Part shown: positions 53,933-62,995 of the stretch, one piece after another
Numbering within the stretch: the stretch's first letter is position 1
Layout: each line of letters starts with the position of its first letter
DNA from: Gaetbulibacter saemankumensis DSM 17032
GTDB taxonomy: Bacteria > Bacteroidota > Bacteroidia > Flavobacteriales > Flavobacteriaceae
Direction: 5' to 3'
Assembly (NCBI RefSeq): GCF_000425645.1
Contig: NZ_KE384430.1
Span: 1,227,492-1,291,491 of the forward strand
DNA length: 64,000 nucleotides
Translations under genes and position numbers: made by a program
The notes under the pieces: model-generated
Told to the model about the DNA's origin: nothing
Database searches by the model: none
The model's input: the letters and a program-made list of their open reading frames with translations, nothing else

Positions 53933-54727
53933 TTAAGAAGCACTAATAACTCCTAATGTATATAACTGATTCATAGTTGGTGTTTCACTACCTCCAACTG
54001 GCTCGAGTGTAATACCAAAGGCTTCACTGTTATTAGGGTTTGTTATTTCAAATATTTTATTGCTATCTTGATTAAAATTATCGATGGTACCTAAACTGGT
54101 AGGTGTAAGTGGGTTTAAGGTTAGCGACCATACTTGGTATACTTTGCCTTGCGGTGGTTCTGGCAAGCCTTCTGCGTCTAAAAAGATGCGTTGTGCCTTT
54201 TTGTCCCAATAAACCTTGGCAAAGGTATTGGCAAAATTACCTTGTCCGGCTAAAGGTATTTTAAGGATGTTTTCATCGCGTAATACACTAATTAAAGTGT
54301 TTGCCTCTTTTAAATTACTTTTTGAATTTTCTATTTGAGTTTCTAAAAGCGATTGTTGTGTTTTACTAATCTGAATATCAGATTGTAATTGGTTATTCTT
54401 GTTAGTCGTATATAGTAAACCTAGTCCTAAAACGATGCTAGCAGCCCATCCAGTGTAGGTAATCCAGTTGTATTTGGATTTAGTAATTGTAATTACTTTA
54501 TTATGGCCTAATTGATTTTTTATTTTTTCAAAAGATTCTATTCCTAAGTCTGATTCAATCGTACTTCCCGTAAGTCTAACAATGGCTGCTTCAATTTCTA
54601 TAACTTCCTTTTCAATTTCTGGATATTGTTGCATCAAAGAATATACTTCCTGATTTTCTTTTTCAGAAAGCGCTCCGGCTACGTATAGCTCTAAAATTCC
54701 AGATTCTATGTAAGCTTTAATATCCAT
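53933..54727 (-). CDS. Anti-sigma factor, RskA family
   Basis: A 264-residue single-pass membrane protein. The cytoplasmic N-terminal zinc-finger-like helices (~1-80, IESGILELYVAGALSEKENQ) lack the usual HxxxCxxC, as in RskA-type factors. A membrane helix lies at ~92-108 (WAASIVLGLGLLY). The periplasmic coiled stretch and the RskA domain (AKVYWDKKAQRIFLDAEGLP, QVWSLTLNPLTPTSLGTI) follow. It directly follows the sigma gene without intervening base, so it should sequester that sigma factor. Confidence 0.9.
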   Translation of the reverse strand: MDIKAYIESGILELYVAGALSEKENQEVYSLMQQYPEIEKEVIEIEAAIVRLTGSTIESDLGIESFEKIKNQLGHNKVITITKSKYNWITYTGWAASIVLGLGLLYTTNKNNQLQSDIQISKTQQSLLETQIENSKSNLKEANTLISVLRDENILKIPLAGQGNFANTFAKVYWDKKAQRIFLDAEGLPEPPQGKVYQVWSLTLNPLTPTSLGTIDNFNQDSNKIFEITNPNNSEAFGITLEPVGGSETPTMNQLYTLGVISAS

Positions 54728-55258
54728 TTATTCTAATACCAGACTTCTTAAATTTTTAATACAGTTACGATTTCTCGTTTTTATTGTTCCGATTGGCATT
54801 TCAAGACTTTCAGAAGCTTCAGATTGGGTATAACCTTTAAAATATAGCAATTCAATAATTTCGATACATTTTTTCGATAGCTGTTTTACAAATTTAGCGA
54901 TACCAATACTATTGGTCGTTTCATCTAGGCTGTCCTTAGTCTCTAAGATATCTACGAAAAAATTTGAATCAAGGTTTTGTTTGGAATTTTTAAATGCTTT
55001 AGAGCGCGTTTTATCTATGGCGGCGTTTCTGGCTATGTTTAATATCCATGTAAAAAAACGTCCTTTTTCAGAGGAATAACTTGAGGCATTATTCCAGGCT
55101 TTTATAAATACATCCTGCATTATTTCTTCAGCAATATCGGCGTCTCTAACAATATTGAAAATAACACCTCGCATACTTTCGTGATACATATCGTATAAGG
55201 TTTCGAAAGCCTTTTCGTCCTTTTGTTTAAATTGTTTTACGAGAGTTTCTAATTGCAT
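54728..55258 (-). CDS. ECF RNA polymerase sigma factor
   Basis: A 176-residue sigma-70 family protein with only regions 2 and 4. Region 2: FETLYDMYHESMRGVIFNIV, DADIAEEIMQDVFIKAW, and RFFTWILNIARNAAIDKTRS. Region 4: IELLYFKGYTQSEASESLEM and PIGTIKTRNRNCIKNLRS. It is coupled with the anti-sigma gene, which would hold it inactive until an envelope signal. Target genes are unknown; the YceI gene just upstream on the same strand is one candidate. Confidence 0.93.
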   Translation of the reverse strand: MQLETLVKQFKQKDEKAFETLYDMYHESMRGVIFNIVRDADIAEEIMQDVFIKAWNNASSYSSEKGRFFTWILNIARNAAIDKTRSKAFKNSKQNLDSNFFVDILETKDSLDETTNSIGIAKFVKQLSKKCIEIIELLYFKGYTQSEASESLEMPIGTIKTRNRNCIKNLRSLVLE

Positions 55259-55298
55259 TCAAAGGATTTAGAATGTCGAAAGTAATAAAATAATAAGA

Positions 55299-55327
55299 GA
55301 AAAGCGACTTGTGATAAGTAGCTTTTC
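55299..55327 (-). terminator. Terminator downstream of yceI-like gene
   Basis: GAAAAGCGACTT and AAGTAGCTTTTC pair with one mismatch around GTGAT, followed on the minus strand by T-rich sequence. It separates the YceI gene from the sigma gene. Confidence 0.6.
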
Positions 55328-55354
55328 GTTATTGTAGTAAAAATTTTAATTATT

Positions 55355-55969
55355 CTAGTTTTTACGTAGATACGTATTTACTTCAATAGCAACATCTTCC
55401 CAGGTTTTGCTAACACCATCAGCTCCTTTGTGTAAATCGAAGCAAGCTTTGTTTATAGATTCTACAGCTTCAAGCGCATTCCAATCTTTAAGTTGCATGG
55501 TTCCTGTTAGTGTTACACGGCGCTCATCTGCTATACTGAATTCTAAAGGTAAATCGTTCGTTACTCCATTCATTGTAAGTGTTGCCATATATTGGTTGTT
55601 GGCAAATTTAATAGTACCTTTAATAAGTTCGGTGTCTAACATGACTCCAAAGAAAAAAGACTTAAGTTTTTCATCCCGACTTGCGTCTTTCGTGAAAAGG
55701 CTGCTTACAGGAATAGAAAACGTAAGACCATTTAAAGCTTCTTGAGGCGTTGCCCCCTCTTTATTATCGAACTTTAAGATTTTAAATTCACCACCAACGG
55801 GCACTTTTTCGGTTGTTTTATATGCGGTCCATTTTACCGATGTACCTTCAGGTTTTACAATAAATTTTTCAGCTGTTTCAGCTTTAATTTCTTGAGTTTC
55901 TTTTTTCTTGTCTTTACATGAAGTGAAAGCAACTAAAACCACTAGTAATAATGTGAATATTTTTTTCAT
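55355..55969 (-). CDS. YceI-family lipoprotein
   Basis: A 204-residue lipoprotein (VAFTSC18, then KDKKKETQE). The YceI-type lipocalin-like barrel includes GTSVKWTAYKTTEKVPVGGEF, FSIPVSSLFTKDASRDEKLK, and GTMQLKDWNALEAVESINKAC. YceI proteins bind isoprenoid or fatty-amide ligands; the ligand here is unknown. Its promoter box (56021-56028) lies next to a palindromic Crp/Fnr-type site shared with divergent hemN. Confidence 0.87.
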   Translation of the reverse strand: MKKIFTLLLVVLVAFTSCKDKKKETQEIKAETAEKFIVKPEGTSVKWTAYKTTEKVPVGGEFKILKFDNKEGATPQEALNGLTFSIPVSSLFTKDASRDEKLKSFFFGVMLDTELIKGTIKFANNQYMATLTMNGVTNDLPLEFSIADERRVTLTGTMQLKDWNALEAVESINKACFDLHKGADGVSKTWEDVAIEVNTYLRKN

Positions 55970-56020
55970 TTTAATGAATTTTTTATTTATCCGAAAGTTA
56001 TAATTTTATTCAAGCCTGTA

Positions 56021-56028
56021 CAAATTTA
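56021..56028 (-). promoter_or_regulatory. -7 box of the YceI gene
   Basis: The minus strand reads TAAATTTG, a perfect TAnnTTTG, ~50 bases before the start at 55969. Confidence 0.5.
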
Positions 56029-56031
56029 TAC

Positions 56032-56045
56032 ATGACATATATCAT
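56032..56045. promoter_or_regulatory. Crp/Fnr-type palindrome between yceI and hemN
   Basis: ATGACATATATCAT has the TGA-N6-TCA core and N4 centre of an FNR box (TTGAT-N4-ATCAA), with three deviations. Its centre (56038.5) is about 40 bases upstream of the hemN start of transcription predicted from the -7 box, the class II activator position. Confidence 0.5.
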
Positions 56046-56067
56046 TTTTTTACTCTTGCCTGTACAA

Positions 56068-56075
56068 TACTTTTG
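56068..56075 (+). promoter_or_regulatory. -7 box of hemN
   Basis: TACTTTTG matches TAnnTTTG. It predicts a start near 56079 and, with the ATG at 56093, a 14-base leader. Confidence 0.55.
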
Positions 56076-56092
56076 AACTATAAATGTTAGGT

Positions 56093-57457
56093 ATGTCAAA
56101 TTTGTTAATTAGTAAATATAATATAGCAGGGCCTCGCTATACGAGTTATCCAACAGTCCCGTATTGGAATCAAGAGACTTTTTCTGAATTAGGTTGGAAA
56201 TCATCTTTAGTTAAATCATTTAATGAAAGTAATTTAGCAGAAGGAATTAGTCTATATATTCATTTACCGTATTGTGAAAGTTTATGCACATTTTGCGGGT
56301 GTAATAAACGTATTACTAAACAGCATAGTGTAGAGAGTCCTTATATAAATGCCGTTTTAAAAGAATGGCAGCTGTATTTAGAGTTGCTTGATGACACTCC
56401 TATAATTAAAGAGTTACACTTGGGTGGTGGGACTCCAACTTTTTTTAGTCCAGAAAATTTAACTTGTTTAATTCAGGGAATACTAAAAGATGCCAAATTA
56501 GCCGAGGGGTATGAGTTTAGTTTCGAAGGTCACCCGAATAATACAACTAAAGAACATTTACAAGCGCTTTTTAATGTTGGATTTCGAAGGGTTAGTTATG
56601 GTGTTCAGGATTATAATGAAACAGTTCAGAAGGCAATTCACAGAATTCAACCATTTGAGCATGTAAAACGGGCTACAGAATTAGCAAGAGAAATTGGGTA
56701 TACTTCGGTTGGGCATGATATTATTTTTGGTCTCCCTTTTCAAACCATTGAACATGTTGAACAAACTATTTTGAAGACCAAGGAGTTATTACCCGATCGG
56801 TTGGCTTTTTATAGTTATGCGCACGTGCCATGGATTAAAGGTAATGGTCAACGAGGATTCAACGATGAGGATTTGCCGACTCCGGAAGTGAAACGCCAAC
56901 AATATGAATTGGGTAAAAAATTATTGGCGGATGTAGGTTATATAGAGGTTGGTATGGATCATTTTGCCTTACCCACAGATAGCTTGTATAAGTCGATGGT
57001 GTCCGGTAAATTACATCGAAATTTTATGGGGTATACGGCATCTAAAACTCAGGCTATGATTGGTTTAGGTGTTTCTTCAATTAGTGATAGCTGGTATGGC
57101 TTTGCTCAAAACGAAAAAAGTATTGAATCGTATTATGCACTAATAAATAACAACAAATTACCTGTATACCGTGGACATATTTTAAATGAGGAAGATTTGA
57201 TTATCCGAAAGCATATTCTTAACTTGATGTGCCAATTTAAAACAACATGGACTAACAATGATTTGTTTTTTGAAGAACTTCCAGATGTTTTAGTAAGACT
57301 AAAGGAGATGGAAAAAGATGGGTTGCTTAAAATAGGAAGTAATACGATTGAAGTAACAGCTAAAGGGCAACCATTTGTTAGGAATATTTGTATGGCTTTC
57401 GACTTGTTATTGCAACGAAAGCAGCCAGATACTCAGTTGTTTTCTATGACGGTTTAA
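56093..57457 (+). CDS. hemN: Oxygen-independent coproporphyrinogen III oxidase
   Basis: A 454-residue radical-SAM enzyme that turns coproporphyrinogen III into protoporphyrinogen IX without oxygen. The ATG at 56093 is preferred to that at 56084: MSNLLISKYNIAGPRYTSYP matches the family start, and the predicted transcript start leaves only ~5 bases before 56084. The 4Fe-4S motif is YCESLCTFCGC (CxxxCxxC plus an extra Cys), with ELHLGGGTPTF and RVSYGVQDYNETVQKAIHR after it. The C-terminal HemN domain is present, so it is a true HemN rather than HemW. The palindrome upstream suggests oxygen control. A universal stress gene follows after 18 bases. Confidence 0.95.
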   Translation: MSNLLISKYNIAGPRYTSYPTVPYWNQETFSELGWKSSLVKSFNESNLAEGISLYIHLPYCESLCTFCGCNKRITKQHSVESPYINAVLKEWQLYLELLDDTPIIKELHLGGGTPTFFSPENLTCLIQGILKDAKLAEGYEFSFEGHPNNTTKEHLQALFNVGFRRVSYGVQDYNETVQKAIHRIQPFEHVKRATELAREIGYTSVGHDIIFGLPFQTIEHVEQTILKTKELLPDRLAFYSYAHVPWIKGNGQRGFNDEDLPTPEVKRQQYELGKKLLADVGYIEVGMDHFALPTDSLYKSMVSGKLHRNFMGYTASKTQAMIGLGVSSISDSWYGFAQNEKSIESYYALINNNKLPVYRGHILNEEDLIIRKHILNLMCQFKTTWTNNDLFFEELPDVLVRLKEMEKDGLLKIGSNTIEVTAKGQPFVRNICMAFDLLLQRKQPDTQLFSMTV

Positions 57458-57475
57458 TCTATAAAAACTAAACTC

Positions 57476-58309
57476 ATGAAGAAAATTATTGTCCCAATTG
57501 ATTTTTCTGAACATTCAGAATTTGCTTTAAAAACGGCAGCTCGTTTAGCTAGAAAATATGATGCCGAAGTATTAGTACTTCATATGCTTGAAATGTCTGA
57601 TTTAATGCTAACGGCTTCTGAAGGTTTGCAGTATGAAAAAGCTAGTTTCTTTATTAAGTTATCGGAACAGAAATTTGAAGATTTCCTGAAAAAGGATTAT
57701 TTAAGTGATATTAAGATAACACCCATTATAAAACATTTTAAAGTTTTTAGCGAGGTTGATGATGTGGCCAAAGAGCATCGTGCGGATTTAATTGTGATGG
57801 GGTCCCATGGAGCTAGTGGAGTGAAAGAATTTTTTGTTGGTTCGAATACTGAACGTGTAGTTCGTAATTCAGAAATTCCAGTTTTAGTGGTGAAAAATAT
57901 GCTTAACGATGTTGATTTTAATGATGTTGTTTTTGCCTGCGATTTTGAAGAAGATGCCATTAAACCATATATAAACGCTTCTAAAATGTTTAACTTAATT
58001 GGAGGGAAATTGAAATTGGTTTATGTTAATTTACCTAACGAACGTTTTAAAAGCTCGTTAGAAATCGAGAAGCGTGTGGTGAATTTCTTAAACAAAGCAG
58101 ATGGTAATTTGGATAACCTATCTAATGTAAATTACGTGTCTGATTATACGGTAGAAGATGGTGTTTTAAATTTTGCTTTAAAAGAAGGTGCCGATATGAT
58201 TGCCATTCCGACACATGGTAAAAAAGGTTTAGCACATTTCTTTGAAGGTAGCATTGGAGAGGATATTGCAAATCATGCAACCATTCCAGTAATGACTTTT
58301 AAAATCTGA
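57476..58309 (+). CDS. Tandem universal stress protein
   Basis: A 277-residue cytoplasmic protein with two UspA domains. The first starts KKIIVPIDFSEHSEFALKTA and has the ATP-binding motif GSHGASGVKEFFVGSNTERV (G-2X-G-9X-G-S). The second ends with PTHGKKGLAHFFEGSIGEDI, with the same motif. Co-transcription with hemN suggests induction when oxygen is low. Confidence 0.92.
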   Translation: MKKIIVPIDFSEHSEFALKTAARLARKYDAEVLVLHMLEMSDLMLTASEGLQYEKASFFIKLSEQKFEDFLKKDYLSDIKITPIIKHFKVFSEVDDVAKEHRADLIVMGSHGASGVKEFFVGSNTERVVRNSEIPVLVVKNMLNDVDFNDVVFACDFEEDAIKPYINASKMFNLIGGKLKLVYVNLPNERFKSSLEIEKRVVNFLNKADGNLDNLSNVNYVSDYTVEDGVLNFALKEGADMIAIPTHGKKGLAHFFEGSIGEDIANHATIPVMTFKI

Positions 58310-58340
58310 CAAAAATTAATGATAAAGTATGTGTAATTAT

Positions 58341-58377
58341 AAAAAAGAGAGAGCACTTAAGTACTCTCTCTTTTTTT
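58341..58377. terminator. Bidirectional terminator
   Basis: AAAAAAGAGAGAG (58341-58353) and CTCTCTC plus a T-run (58364-58377) pair around a 10-base loop, between the convergent stress-protein and TolC genes. Confidence 0.85.
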
Positions 58378-58378
58378 G

Positions 58379-59776
58379 TTATTCAAATTTTTCTAAAGCT
58401 AAAATATTAGACATGCTAGCCTTTGTGTTTAAATAATCTGTTTCTAAAGAGATAGCCTTTAATTTAGCATCAATAAGTTTAGATTCTCTTGAATTCACTA
58501 AGAAAAGAGAACTTTCTCCTAAATAGAATTTACGCTCTTCTGCCGTTAGCATAGTTTGGTAATCATCAACAATGGTTTCCAGATAGGCACTTTGAGTTTT
58601 ATAGGATGTAAGCGTTTGGTTTGTCGCATCAATTTTGTTTTTTAATGCAAGTCGTGTGTTTTGAATTTCAAACTCAGTATCGAGTATTTTCAATTTGGCT
58701 AATTTTAAGTCGCTGCGTTCCTTTCTAAGAAATAAAGGTATGCTGACGTTTAATCCGCTTTTGTATGCTGACGTACTAAATGATCTGGCAATTTCGGGGG
58801 TCTGAGACAAGAAATTATATTGTAAATCGACCGTAGGTAAGAGGTTATTTATCGATAAGTTTTTTTCAATATTCAAGCTTTGAAGTTTATAATCTAATGA
58901 TAGCATCTTTGGGTGGTTATCTAGATCTAAACTGGCAATATCAAATGCACTTGTATTAAGTGTTTGGTCTATTATATCGTTGGTAGTAATGTCTGGTATG
59001 ATATGATCGCGAATTTCTACCGGTGTATCTTCGCTAAGCCACAGGAAATTCGATAATTCTAAAGACGCTTTTATATAATTTATATTTGCTTTTTCTAAAC
59101 TTAATTTCCTGTTATTAAGGGCAATGCGTGCTTCAAGCGTGTCTATAGCCGGGGCTTCGCCAACTTCATAGTTCTTTTTAATACCGTTAAAACGCATTTC
59201 AGCATTATCTAAAAAATCTTCATAGACACGTTTTTCGTTATAGGTTTTAAGCCAATTAAAATAGGTTTTTGTAGCATCAAAAAGAATGTTGTTAACGAGT
59301 AATTGGCGGTCGGCTTTTGCTTGGTTATTAAACATTTTTGCCTGTTTTAATAAGGCCATACGTTTATTAGTTAGTAAGCCTTTTGCTAGCGAAATTGATA
59401 CGCCAACACTATATAAACCATCATCGGGAACCGTGTTTTCAGGGTCGAGGTAATAGCCTGTATTTTCTTCAAAATTACCTTTAAACTCAATACCATACCA
59501 AGTAGGAATCTTGAAGGCAGCATTTAACTTATCGTAATATTCGGTACCTTTAAACTTCTTTCTAGCATAATCAACTTCAAATTTTGGGTCGAAGGCTCCT
59601 CGTGCTTTCATGAGTTTTATTTCTCCCTCATTTACCACTAAGTGAGCCTGCCTTACTATTGGGTGAAAGGATTTTACATAACCTAAATATTCCGAAAGGG
59701 TAATGACAGATGTGCTGTCCTGAGCCCATAAAAGCGTACTTGTAAAAAATAATATGCCTATAAAGAAAGCTCTCAT
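58379..59776 (-). CDS. TolC-family outer-membrane efflux protein
   Basis: A 465-residue protein with a signal peptide (TLLWAQ). It has the TolC pattern of long helices and duplicated halves: EGEIKLMKARGAFDPKFEVDY, IDTLEARIALNNRKLSLEKA, GLNVSIPLFLRKERSDLKLA and a final SLETDYLNTKASMSNILALE. It forms the outer-membrane duct of a tripartite exporter with the HlyD-like and ABC proteins encoded just upstream in the operon (gap 6 bases). Confidence 0.92.
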   Translation of the reverse strand: MRAFFIGILFFTSTLLWAQDSTSVITLSEYLGYVKSFHPIVRQAHLVVNEGEIKLMKARGAFDPKFEVDYARKKFKGTEYYDKLNAAFKIPTWYGIEFKGNFEENTGYYLDPENTVPDDGLYSVGVSISLAKGLLTNKRMALLKQAKMFNNQAKADRQLLVNNILFDATKTYFNWLKTYNEKRVYEDFLDNAEMRFNGIKKNYEVGEAPAIDTLEARIALNNRKLSLEKANINYIKASLELSNFLWLSEDTPVEIRDHIIPDITTNDIIDQTLNTSAFDIASLDLDNHPKMLSLDYKLQSLNIEKNLSINNLLPTVDLQYNFLSQTPEIARSFSTSAYKSGLNVSIPLFLRKERSDLKLAKLKILDTEFEIQNTRLALKNKIDATNQTLTSYKTQSAYLETIVDDYQTMLTAEERKFYLGESSLFLVNSRESKLIDAKLKAISLETDYLNTKASMSNILALEKFE

Positions 59777-59782
59777 TTAATA

Positions 59783-61129
59783 TTATTTTTTAGTTGTTGA
59801 GTTACTTATTGGTTGATAATAATTAGGAGGGAAGCTGTTAATCTGCCTCCATAATTCAAACCAAATAGGGACATCTTCTAGCAATGCAATAGTTTTAGCC
59901 CCTGATCCAATGCGAACTGCTTGAGGCCATTTATGATCGGTTTCGTCAGGTGCAAGTAGAATACGGTATTTACCATTTGGACTGATAAAGTTTTCTATAG
60001 CAACAATCTTAGCGCCATACGTTCCGTAAGAGACATTGGGCCATCCGCTAAAAACGATAGCCGGCCATCCATCGAATTGAACACGCACTTTTTCACCTAT
60101 GTGTAGCAGTGGTAAATCGATAGGTTTTACATACGTTTCAATAGCCATTTGATAATTTTCGGGCATGATACCTACAAGGGACTCACCTTCTTTAAAGGTA
60201 ACACCAATACCTCCGGTTAATGCCTTGTTTATAAATCCATTTTGAGGTGCCGTTACGTACAGTAAACTATTTCTTTTTTTATAATTAGAGTATGAATTTT
60301 CTAATTTAGAAACTTGAGCCTCGGTGTCAAAGGCACTTGACTTTGCAGTGTATAAATCACTTTGTGCTTTCGATATTTTATCGGTATATGATGCTTTAAT
60401 TCTGGATAGTTCTATCTCAGCATTTAAAACTTCATTTTTACTTCCTAAAAATTTATTTTCTTGTGAAATAATTTTAGCTTGAGTTTCCTGAAGTTTTAAT
60501 CGTTTTTCTTCTACATCTTTTACGGCTTTAAGACCTTCTGATTGAAGCGTTTCAATACGATTGTATTGTCGTTCAGCAATGCTAATATTTGTTTTAGCTG
60601 CTTCTAAATCTATACTGTCACTTTTAACTTTTAAACGAGCTTGTAGCAGCTTATTTTTTGTTTGTTCAATTTTTAAACTACGCTCTTTAGTAAGGGCTAC
60701 AATTTGTTGACTTAAGGCTTTTACTTTATTATTATAGGCATCTAGACTGGAAGATTTCGAATTAATCTGGTCGTTGGTACGTTCCATTAATTTATCATCG
60801 AAATATTCACTTTTTACTTCCGAGATTCTTAAAATAGTATCACCTTCTTTTACATAATCCCCCTCTTGTACATACCAAGCTTCAATACGTCCCGGAATTG
60901 GTGACTGTATAGTTTGAGGTCTGTGGTTTGGTTTAAGAGTTGTGACCTGTCCTTGCCCAGTTATATTTTGAGTCCAAGGTAAAAACAGGATTATTAGTAA
61001 AATAATTCCTAGTGCAAGTAAAAATCTATTAAATTGTTTGTAATAGGCTTTGTTAAAAATGGTTTCGGTCGATTTAAATTGCATGATATCAACCTTAGTA
61101 TTCAGTTTGTTATGTGTAATATTAAGCAT
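59783..61129 (-). CDS. HlyD-family membrane fusion protein
   Basis: A 448-residue protein from the ATG at 61129, which overlaps the ABC gene stop by 8 bases. An alternative ATG 15 codons later directly precedes the membrane anchor (LALGIILLIILFLPW). The barrel-sandwich half QTIQSPIPGRIEAWYVQEGDYVKEGDTIL is followed by a long coiled-coil hairpin (~95-285). The return half is YVTAPQNGFINKALTGGIGVTFKEGE. It links the ABC protein to the TolC duct. The cargo is unknown. Confidence 0.92.
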   Translation of the reverse strand: MLNITHNKLNTKVDIMQFKSTETIFNKAYYKQFNRFLLALGIILLIILFLPWTQNITGQGQVTTLKPNHRPQTIQSPIPGRIEAWYVQEGDYVKEGDTILRISEVKSEYFDDKLMERTNDQINSKSSSLDAYNNKVKALSQQIVALTKERSLKIEQTKNKLLQARLKVKSDSIDLEAAKTNISIAERQYNRIETLQSEGLKAVKDVEEKRLKLQETQAKIISQENKFLGSKNEVLNAEIELSRIKASYTDKISKAQSDLYTAKSSAFDTEAQVSKLENSYSNYKKRNSLLYVTAPQNGFINKALTGGIGVTFKEGESLVGIMPENYQMAIETYVKPIDLPLLHIGEKVRVQFDGWPAIVFSGWPNVSYGTYGAKIVAIENFISPNGKYRILLAPDETDHKWPQAVRIGSGAKTIALLEDVPIWFELWRQINSFPPNYYQPISNSTTKK

Positions 61130-62792
61130 TGTATCTAGTTTTAATTCGTCCTTTATCTAGCTCGATAACCTTATTGCACTTCGAGTTCCAAATAGGATTG
61201 CCGCTAACAACAATTAATCCCCAAGGCCTTTTTTTATCGGCTAAATAATTAATTATAGCATTGGTTTCTTTAGGGTTAAAACGATCTAGAGCGTCTTCTA
61301 AAATTAGTAGTTTAGGTTTTTTTAGAATTGCTCTGGCCAATACAATTTTTTTCGATACGGTATGTGACATGCGTTTACCGTCTGGATATAATATGGTATG
61401 TAATCCTTTTGGCTGATCTTTTACGTATTCAATTAGTCCAACATTTTCTAATACATGAAATATTTCTTTGTCGGTAATATTAGTGTTACCGAAAGTCAGG
61501 TTGTCTTTTATGGTGCCTTCAAAAGGAGTTTCTTCGGTTAAAGATAGGCCTAATAAGGCTCGGTAATCGTTGGGTTTAATACTTTTAATAGAGAAGTTGT
61601 TAACGTGAATATAACCAGAAGTAGGTTCATTAATACCAGCTATGAGTCGTAGTAATGAAGATTTACCGGCACCGCTTTCACCCAATAACAGCACGCGGCT
61701 TTGTTGGTTAATTTTTAAGTTAATGTCATCTAGAATATGTACATCCCGATCTGGTACGTCATAATATACGTTACGAAGTTCTAAGTCTAACTCTGTATCT
61801 GCTAAGATGTTTTCTCCCGTTTGATTTTCTAAATCTATATCGACAATCTGACCAATTTTCTCAATAGAGGTAAGTACATCGTAAAAGGATTCTAAGCCTA
61901 TAATGAGTTTTTCAACCGAACTTATAATAAGTAATATAATAATCTCCGCTGCAACAAATTGTCCAATATTCATTTCCTGCGTGAGGACTAAGCCACCACC
62001 AATAAGTAATAAACTAGCCGTTACAATAACTTTAAAGCTTATCATTTGAATGAATTGTAGCATTAAAATTTTGAAATGACCTTCTCTTGATTTTAAATAG
62101 TCTGCAACCAAAAGGTCGTTTTTCGATACCGCAAAATTGGTATTTCCTGAAAGTTTAAAACTTACTAAGCTCCTTGCTACTTCCTGAATCCAATGTGCAA
62201 CACGGTACTTGTCTTTGGATTCTTTTAAGCTGGTTTTTAATCCTTGTCTTGCTGTGAATCTAAATATGACCAAAATAAGGGTTAAAAGTAATATCCCGAA
62301 AAATATAAAAAACGGATGGTAGAATGAAAGCAGTATTAATGCAAATATAATTTGTAATACAGCTGTAGGTACATCTATTAGAATTTTAGCCAAACCTTTT
62401 TGAATTATTAAGGTGTCAAAAAATCGATTTGCTAATTCTGGTGGGTAATAGTCTCTTAAATGTGACATTTTTATTTTAGGAAATCGAAAGGATAATTCAA
62501 ACGAAGCACGTACAAAAATTCGTTGTTGGATAGTTTCAATTATGCGTAATTGCATCAAATGTAAACCTCCTGAAAAGGCGGTTCCAGCAGTAACTAAAAT
62601 AACAAGAACAATCCATGAGGTCGAAACCTGAGCTCCTTGAATTAAGTTAATGATAGCTTGAATACCTAAAGGTAATGATAAGGCAACAATACCTGAAAAG
62701 ATGGCGTAATAAAAGACTTGCATAAGGTCGCGTCGTTCAAGTTGGAGTATCCCCATAAAACGTTGCCAAGGAGACATATTTGATTCTGTCAT
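61122..62792 (-). CDS. ABC exporter with degenerate nucleotide-binding domain
   Basis: A 556-residue half-transporter with six membrane helices (~25-300) and a C-terminal nucleotide-binding domain (~330-556). There is no C39 peptidase domain. Walker A is intact (GESGAGKS, 371-378). The signature LSGGQ is replaced by MSHTVS (475-480). Walker B reads LLILED (495-500), with the usual D-E order reversed. The switch histidine is missing (VVSGN at 528-532), and the Q-loop glutamine is absent. ATP hydrolysis is therefore doubtful, or it uses altered residues. It forms an operon with HlyD- and TolC-type genes for export of an unknown substrate. Confidence 0.88.
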   Translation of the reverse strand: MTESNMSPWQRFMGILQLERRDLMQVFYYAIFSGIVALSLPLGIQAIINLIQGAQVSTSWIVLVILVTAGTAFSGGLHLMQLRIIETIQQRIFVRASFELSFRFPKIKMSHLRDYYPPELANRFFDTLIIQKGLAKILIDVPTAVLQIIFALILLSFYHPFFIFFGILLLTLILVIFRFTARQGLKTSLKESKDKYRVAHWIQEVARSLVSFKLSGNTNFAVSKNDLLVADYLKSREGHFKILMLQFIQMISFKVIVTASLLLIGGGLVLTQEMNIGQFVAAEIIILLIISSVEKLIIGLESFYDVLTSIEKIGQIVDIDLENQTGENILADTELDLELRNVYYDVPDRDVHILDDINLKINQQSRVLLLGESGAGKSSLLRLIAGINEPTSGYIHVNNFSIKSIKPNDYRALLGLSLTEETPFEGTIKDNLTFGNTNITDKEIFHVLENVGLIEYVKDQPKGLHTILYPDGKRMSHTVSKKIVLARAILKKPKLLILEDALDRFNPKETNAIINYLADKKRPWGLIVVSGNPIWNSKCNKVIELDKGRIKTRYNA

Positions 62793-62995
62793 ATTTGTTA
62801 TATTATGATATCTTAAATTGAAATAGTAGTGACAGGTATTATTTGTCTAAAACTGATCTAGATGCCAAATGCATTATTTACAGTATCCTACATAAATTTC
62901 AATAAGAACTAATCTTTCGTTAAAATCAACTGTAATACTATAAAATAGTCACGAAATTATTGGCTAAATTATCGAATTTTAACAATAATTTCTAA

